From Centroberyx gerrardi (taxonomy: Eukaryota > Chordata > Actinopteri > Beryciformes > Berycidae): a DNA stretch of 64,000 nt. Below the pieces are notes generated by a model. The model saw only the letters and a program-made list of their open reading frames with translations, did not search any database and was not told where the DNA came from. Position numbers and translations under genes: made by a program. Shown here in pieces: positions 58,380-64,000 of the stretch (the stretch's first letter is position 1; the number at the start of each line of letters is the position of its first letter). The DNA is taken from assembly GCF_048128805.1 (NCBI RefSeq), contig NC_136017.1, positions 18,774,307 to 18,838,306 on the forward strand, read 5' to 3'.

Positions 58380-59755
58380 TTGTTGATGATGTGTAGTGTG
58401 TACCTCTTCAAGTACATGTATGGTACATTGTAGTTCTCTGCATAGTTTAATATGGATTCAAAAATATATAAAATGACACCCTAACCCTAACCACCTCACC
58501 AACAACTGCATGTGAGCAATGCTCATTAAGAGCAGGAAACAGACACAACACTTCTGCTTGCACTTATGTCCATGTCCTTGTCTAGTGCTAATCCACGTGC
58601 TTTAGAGGACTCTTCCTTACTTTCTTTGATCTAAAACACAAATATTGAAGTTATTCAATATATCATGTCAGGTCTATTTCTTCTATTTATGTCTAGATTG
58701 TTGAAGTTGTCTCCTGGATGGGAAAGCATGGTCATCAAGCTAAGGAAAGAAGTAACAAAAACAGATCACATCAATGGTAGAAATCAAGAATTGCACAACA
58801 CATTCACATATAACACACACAATAACACAGACAGATACACACATGGTGGTAAATTCAGGTTTCTGTAAGCTTTGGTTATAGGGGACAAATATTTACCTTG
58901 TTGTCCTTATCAGCAGCATACTTTACTTTTAAGCCCATATTTCCAACTAATCAACACGACTTGTGGAAAATTAAGTATTAAATTTACGGATTCCCAGCAC
59001 AAAGCAGTTACAGGAGAAGGAGACACAACACTATATATATATATATATACATATATACTAAGTAGTGTCACATTGAAGTAGCATGGTGGAAAGTAAGGGT
59101 GATGTAGTCAGGGTGGTGGATGGGCGTGTGCATTTGCCTTTGATGCCGGCTACCGGGGTTCAATTCTTTACAAAGGACAATTACAATCGTGAGTCGCAAT
59201 TTTTAACGAATGCTTTTCTTCTATAACCCTGACCAAACCATTTCCCTAACCCTAACCAAACCCTAACCCTTAACCAAGTTGTTTTCGTTGCCTAACCATA
59301 ACCTTAACCCAAACCATAACCAAGTTGTTTTACTTGCCTAAACTTAACCATAACCTTAATCAAACTTGTTTTACTTGCCTAAACCAACCTTTGGGACGTA
59401 GTTCAATTCGTGGTGGAGGAATGTATTTCAATTCATGGCGGGGGAACGTAATTCAGTTCGTGATGGAGAAATTTTATTTTTCCATAATACGTGTCCACAG
59501 CCCGTAAATCACCGTTTTAGAGTTCGTGTTCATTTCACGTATTTGTGTGAGATCATGTTGTGTATTTCTGTCTTTGCCTTGGTGGCATTCAAAGACTTTA
59601 ATCCCCGCCACCTGAAAGGGTTTATATACCATTGAATGGGACACTCTTCAACTCCCACATTATCTTTTTTAGTAAGTAATGTAGAGGAATGACGGAGCAT
59701 GAAACAGCTCAACTTGTTTCTTAGTAGTCATCGTGAATTCATCTCTTGAAATAAC
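58380..59755. other. Spacer with degenerate CCTAACC repeats
   Basis: 59,220-59,395 contains CTAACCCTAACC and longer repeats of the form TTAACCAAGTTGTTTT.CTTGCCTAAAC, about three copies, a TE-derived minisatellite and not a telomere. Small ATATAT run at 59,032-59,050. No gene seen. Confidence 0.5.
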
Positions 59756-59757
59756 GT

Positions 59758-59759
<2 letters not shown>

Positions 59760-59790
<31 letters not shown>
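59760..59790. repeat. GT microsatellite
   Basis: About 15 GT units. Confidence 0.9.
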
Positions 59791-59792
<2 letters not shown>

Positions 59793-60177
59793 AGGAGAGT
59801 GCAAGTGCGTGTGTCTGGAGAAAATACATTTTTGCTAGCTAGTAAGAAACATGCCACACAGTAAAACAATGAACTGCTTACCTTTATCCCCAACTCCTTC
59901 TTTTGGCCATAAAAAATTTAAAGTTGTTCTATTATCTTTTTATCGTTTTTTATTATCGTTTTTTCTCACAAAATCTTCCTTGGTTAAATTTAGTGAAACT
60001 GTTTCCTGGACCCTTCACACATCCATCAATGAGATTTGTGGGGATATTGGGGATGCTGTGTTGAGTAAGCTTGAGTACAGCTGGTACCTGACTGGTTTAA
60101 TCTCGGGTCTGTATCTTGTGAGCGGTAGAGCTCATAGTGTTGGGTGTGAGTTTGCTCCCGCAGATCCTCCATGTTGA

Positions 60178-61551
60178 CGCAGATAAGCATCTCCCTCAGC
60201 GACATTTTCATTTCCAATGTCTATGCAAAGTACTCTATTATATCAAATTGACAAGGAAATAATAGGCCTACTATTAATTACAATAAAACTCTACAGTATG
60301 CCCCCTACCTTTCTATGCCAGCGCGGCATTAACTTGATTTGTGGACATTAAAGGGGGATTTCTGCACTCAGAAATAGCCTACATCGTCCCTTTAAACATT
60401 TCGTTAAATTAGTTAGGGAGATTTCACGACTCACAACCGTGTTTTCAGTGGCAGCCTCGTTGGGCTTTTATTTTGAAAAGAAAAGGCGCTTCAGCAACAA
60501 AGCCTTGTCAATGACAACTTCCGGTTTCAGAATATGAAAAAACAGACTTTTTAAAATTTTTTATATTGTATATGCTGTTGTACAAAGGAGAAAAGGAAAA
60601 TTGAGTCCTTTCTAAATGTTGTATCTGCTGTTTCTGACCAGGTAAATTAAAAATGTCTTGTATTTCCATTTTTCGTTTTTGGATTGTGAAATGAAAATCA
60701 AATTCATTATTTCTAATTTCGGTTGTGGAAAAGAAATTAGAATGACCAAAAAGTACACGGACCAAATAATGTGTGTACCTTCATATCAATCGTTTTACTC
60801 ATTTAAATGCAATGAATAAAAAAGCGATTTTGCTGCCGTTTTGCTTTTGCATTTGAGTTGACACCACAGAAAAGTAAAGAGCGATGTGCATTTTTCCTTT
60901 TTTCTTTTAGTTTATCAATCCAGAAAAGATGTAAGTACTGCAGAGGCGTGAACAGGACAGGCTCTGACTTCTGGACAATCCTCCCAGTAAAGTTGCTGTT
61001 CTTACTCTACCTCTGTCTCCTGCCTGTAATTCCGCACTTGAGTCCTTCCTGACCTGTGACAGTAAAGTAGCAGTTTTCTGAAGGATGACATGAGGATGAC
61101 ATAAGTAACTGAGTGGAAACCACAACATATCAAGTCAAGGTCAACAGGAGAAACCAGAGAACACCAAGATGTTTAAACAGTAATGTATAGGACTAGGTAG
61201 ATTTAGTTTTACTCTTATCTGTTACAGATAAATAGCCAGATAGCAGGTTGCCGGTGCAGTACCCTACTTTTCACCATGAGATGTCAGGCTTCACCACAGA
61301 TTTGGGTTTGGGGTTCAGCTGCTCTTTAAACTCAGTGCAAATTCCTGAACACTTTAATATCAAACATGACAATCTAAGCCCCATGTAAAGATGAAGGAAT
61401 ACAATGTAACTCCATTATGACGTATAATGCCATTTTGGCGTTTTAACAGCGAAAGTTATGTAAAAGGAGTTGTCGCACAGAGGCGCTACCATACAGACGG
61501 TTAGACGCTAAAACGGTTAGTTAAGTATTTTATCGTGACATTCATGCGATT
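60178..61551. other. No gene recognised
   Basis: AT-rich sequence, no exon-like block with supporting splice sites found. A minus reading from 60,217 ([14 protein letters not shown]) is open for 63 residues but has no recognised relatives. Confidence 0.35.
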
Positions 61552-61941
61552 ATGGCTACATGGGCCCAGTGGCCTCCAAGGAAGATGGGCCTCAACAATG
61601 AAGGGAACAGCTGGACTAATTGGATTCACCTGCCTGATGAAACAATTTCAAGCTTGATTGTTGAACCCTGTGACAGAGCAGCTGCAGAGGTTGGACCTCA
61701 CCACAACAAGGGAGAAAAGGACCCATCAGTAAGCTTCTTTGCAGAAAGTTTTGTAACTTATGCAGAGGCAACAGACCCTGTGAGCTTCACTGCAGTTAAT
61801 GATGAAACCCTCAGCAGTGACAACAATGAAGGGAACAGCTGGACTTGTTGGATTCACCTCGATGATGAAACAATTTCAATATTGATTGTTGAACTCTATG
61901 ACAGAGCAGCCACAGAGGTTTCCGCTGGAAAGGATAAGTAA
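61552..61941 (+). CDS. Small ORF with internal repeat, function unknown
   Basis: 129 residues from an ATG. Residues 15-47 and 91-123 are copies of the same unit (NNEGNSWT.WIHL.DETIS, then LIVE..DRAA.EV), from a ~100-bp DNA duplication at 61593-61692 and 61821-61920. The repeat is conserved in frame. Acidic, no signal peptide or membrane segment. Gypsy-like sequence follows 230 bp downstream, so it may belong to a retroelement; it could equally be a chance open frame. I do not recognise it. Confidence 0.35.
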   Translation: MATWAQWPPRKMGLNNEGNSWTNWIHLPDETISSLIVEPCDRAAAEVGPHHNKGEKDPSVSFFAESFVTYAEATDPVSFTAVNDETLSSDNNEGNSWTCWIHLDDETISILIVELYDRAATEVSAGKDK

Positions 61942-62169
61942 TACGGAGATTGAAAATAGGTCTTTCCAGTCCATTTTTCAGAAAAATAAATTAATAATTG
62001 CATTAATTATGAACTTGAACTTGAGATTTCTGTTGTACATGTCCAACTTGGGGGAAAGCCAAACCAAACCATACCTTCTGCTACTTTGGTCCCGTTACCT
62101 GTGTTTTAGGAACCGTTTCATGCATTGTGATTGAATGTTTTGGCCCCTTAACTAAGACTCAAAAAGGAC

Positions 62170-62400
62170 ACCCTAATGGATATGGCTACTAGGTTTCCAG
62201 AAGCTTATCCTCTGAGAAGCATAACTGCCAAGATTGTTCTCAGAGCATTGCTTCAGTTTTTCATCCAGGTCCAAAAGAGGAACAGTCGGACCAAGGATCC
62301 AACTTTATGGCAGTCTGTCATGAAGGAACTAGGAATACAACAGATTAAGTCCTTCATTTACTATCCAGAGACATCACCAAACACTCAAAGCTATGATGTG
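62170..62400 (+). mobile_element. Gypsy-type LTR retrotransposon integrase fragment
   Basis: Reading from 62176: DMATRFPEAYPLRSITAKIV, then ALLQFF and, after a degenerate part, VMKELGIQQIKSFIYYPETS. This is the Ty3/gypsy integrase core, with the first catalytic Asp in DMATRFPEA. The second catalytic region is lost. No LTR recognised. Confidence 0.7.
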
Positions 62401-62699
62401 AGCGTATTGCTACGATCATCCTCATGACTGGGGCAGAAGTGAGAGTCCCGCCTCTTCCTGCTGACGAATCACATTTTCCTGTGCCAATGTTCAAGTCTAC
62501 ACATGGTATGGCTCTGACCTTTTGCCCAAGCCACACTGGTATGGATTGCATTGCACTCTTTAACTGCTTGATGTTAATGGACTGATATACAGTAGGAGGA
62601 TTGATTATTGAGTCAAATGATCATAAATCACCACCAAATCATTCTAAAGATTCCAGTAGCATGTAGTCTGTGAATTCTTACACTCAAGGGAATTCAATG

Positions 62700-62880
62700 G
62701 TCACAGACACTGCTGGAAAAAAGGAGGGAACTTGCACACTTTGGTAGGAATAAAAAGATGTATTTATTAAAACCAACGTGTTTCAGCATATGCCTCCATC
62801 AGGGTTACAGGTTTACAAGACAAAGAACTCCTTTTATACCAAACAATAAAATTCAAAACAACCAATAAGGGGTGGGGGCT
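62700..62880 (-). mobile_element. Penelope-like element tail
   Basis: On the minus strand it reads TGGAGGCATATGCTGAAACACG then a TTTTAATAAATACATC-type segment, the hairpin/tail seen downstream of fish Penelope-like ORFs. No coding part attached. Confidence 0.5.
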
Positions 62881-63679
62881 GGGGTGGGGGCCGTGTTCAA
62901 GGATAACAAGATGGAAAAGATAGCCGATACACAAATCCTGCGACCGATTTACGTGTTTCGCCCACTAGCGCCGCCACTGCTGCGGTGGCAAAGTCATAGC
63001 ATGGGTCATTGGATTGACAATGATATCAAGGTAGCCTATGTGGATCAATTTTAACATATTGTTAGAAATTTGTCATGGCATCGGCCTTGGGAGAAAAAAG
63101 ATCACTTTTGACCGACCACTACATGATATATGGTTATTATGATATATGGATGCTGTGTAATAGTATTAGCTAGCATCAGAGTCTTGAGACTTTGCTAGCA
63201 TATCATTATCAATCAACAAGCAGTTGCATTTCATTATTGGGAACACAGTCCTTTCTGTTAATGTTTTTGATTCACTGCTGGCAAATATCTTGCTCTTCTG
63301 TATGGCCAGGAAACCTATGTAGAGAATACAGTCTAAGACGGGCATTCTTCATGCAGTAAAGGCTTGTGGATTTTGCCGTCATTTTTTTTTTCCAAAGTTG
63401 AAGTTTGCCACTACTGTTGGAGCTGCCAAGAACAACACAGGTTATGTGTCATCTATCTGATCTCCTAGACATTGTTTTTTTGTCAAAGTTGTATAAAAAA
63501 AGCAATCAAAACAATCTTATTACGTGGGTGTAGTAGTGAGATGCCACTGCAGCAATGGCGACTTGTTTACTTCTGCCCCGGATTTGTGTATACTATGAAA
63601 GCTGAGAGCTTGTGCATGTTGTTAACGTGCAGTAGCGTATGCGTGCCTTGTGTTAACTAAGTATCAGGCTTAAGTTTAC
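62881..63679. other. No gene recognised
   Basis: Mixed-composition spacer. No convincing ORF, element terminus or RNA gene seen. Confidence 0.4.
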
Positions 63680-63794
63680 CCTTGTACTCCTCACCCTGCA
63701 TCCTGGAGGAGAGAGGCTCCCCACTCCAGACCTCCTTCTCCTTCCAGGTCACTGTCTGTCTGGAGACCTCTAGCCATGCAGCCAGGACGGCATC
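63680..63794 (-). CDS. Internal exon of an unidentified gene
   Basis: 115 nt, acceptor CTGCAG at 63795-63800 and donor GTAAAC at 63674-63679 on the minus strand. Reads DAVLAAWLEVSRQTVTWKEK, then EVWSGEPLSSRM and GEEYK with no stop in that frame. Codon use and clean splice sites suggest a real exon of a gene continuing past the right window edge. Family not recognised. Confidence 0.5.
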
Positions 63795-64000
63795 CTGCAG
63801 ACAATGGTTACACTATTACGTTATGGTTACACTCATCAATTCAATGGGATTTTGAAATCTGAACCTAAAGATGGGATTTTATGTGATCACATTGCTACAC
63901 GTCCACTCAGAAAATAACAGTAAATAGAGCTGAAACTTTGGATTCAATAAGTAAATTTCCCATTCATTTTTCCAATAGGGAATTTGATTATTAGCCACAA

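Noticed and set aside
59220..59395. Internal telomeric repeat (CCCTAA array)
   Set aside because: Only short runs are canonical; the longer unit is a TE-type minisatellite with AAGTTGTTTT interspersed.

Overview
The window is teleost fish genomic DNA. The genes have spliced vertebrate-type exons with GT-AG borders. The repeat fraction is typical of bony fish: L2-clade LINEs, an RLE-type LINE, Penelope-like pieces, hAT and Harbinger elements, and CA/GT microsatellites. It carries two copies of the germline RNA helicase gene ddx4 (vasa), one coiled-coil gene that looks like ccdc14, a decayed CARF/MULE-like transposase relative, and about 20 identifiable transposable element (TE) insertions.

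Region 1 (1-26.6 kb) is a large inverted duplication of ddx4 arranged head to head. The left copy reads on the minus strand from 11,883 towards position 1 and runs off the window edge after the motif III/IV exon. The right copy reads on the plus strand from 14,392 to 26,242 and is complete: 22 coding exons, 1,899 nt, 632 codons, all phases consistent. The two genes share a 2.5 kb divergent spacer. Outside about 5.2 kb (left) and 19.9 kb (right) the arms are almost letter-for-letter reverse complements: position x pairs with 25,137-x, and I found only two substitutions where I looked. Towards the centre they diverge, with substitutions, indels and copy-specific TE insertions. The helicase core is therefore homogenised between copies, while the start, part of the RGG-rich amino terminus and the promoter side differ. 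This looks like a palindrome maintained by arm-to-arm gene conversion, or a recent re-duplication.

Region 2 (26.6-45.6 kb) has a repeat-littered intergenic space, then a minus-strand gene of at least 12 exons convergent with ddx4. Conserved N-terminal blocks, a proline/serine-rich middle, coiled coils and the C-terminal block point to ccdc14 (a centriolar satellite protein). Its last intron holds a truncated L2 LINE and a nested transposon stack: an old repeat, split by an hAT (8-bp target duplication), itself split by a second element (9-bp target duplication) carrying a RecQ-helicase-like fragment.

Region 3 (45.6-64 kb) is gene-poor and TE-rich. It contains a 4.4 kb element with ~0.5 kb inverted termini, a Penelope-like 3' part, a decayed transposase with a readable DGxxxxPGH block, a Harbinger Myb-like ORF, a CARF/MULE-like pseudogene, a gypsy integrase scrap, a small ORF with an internal repeat, and one clean orphan exon near the right edge.

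All calls come from reading the sequence; no database search was run.
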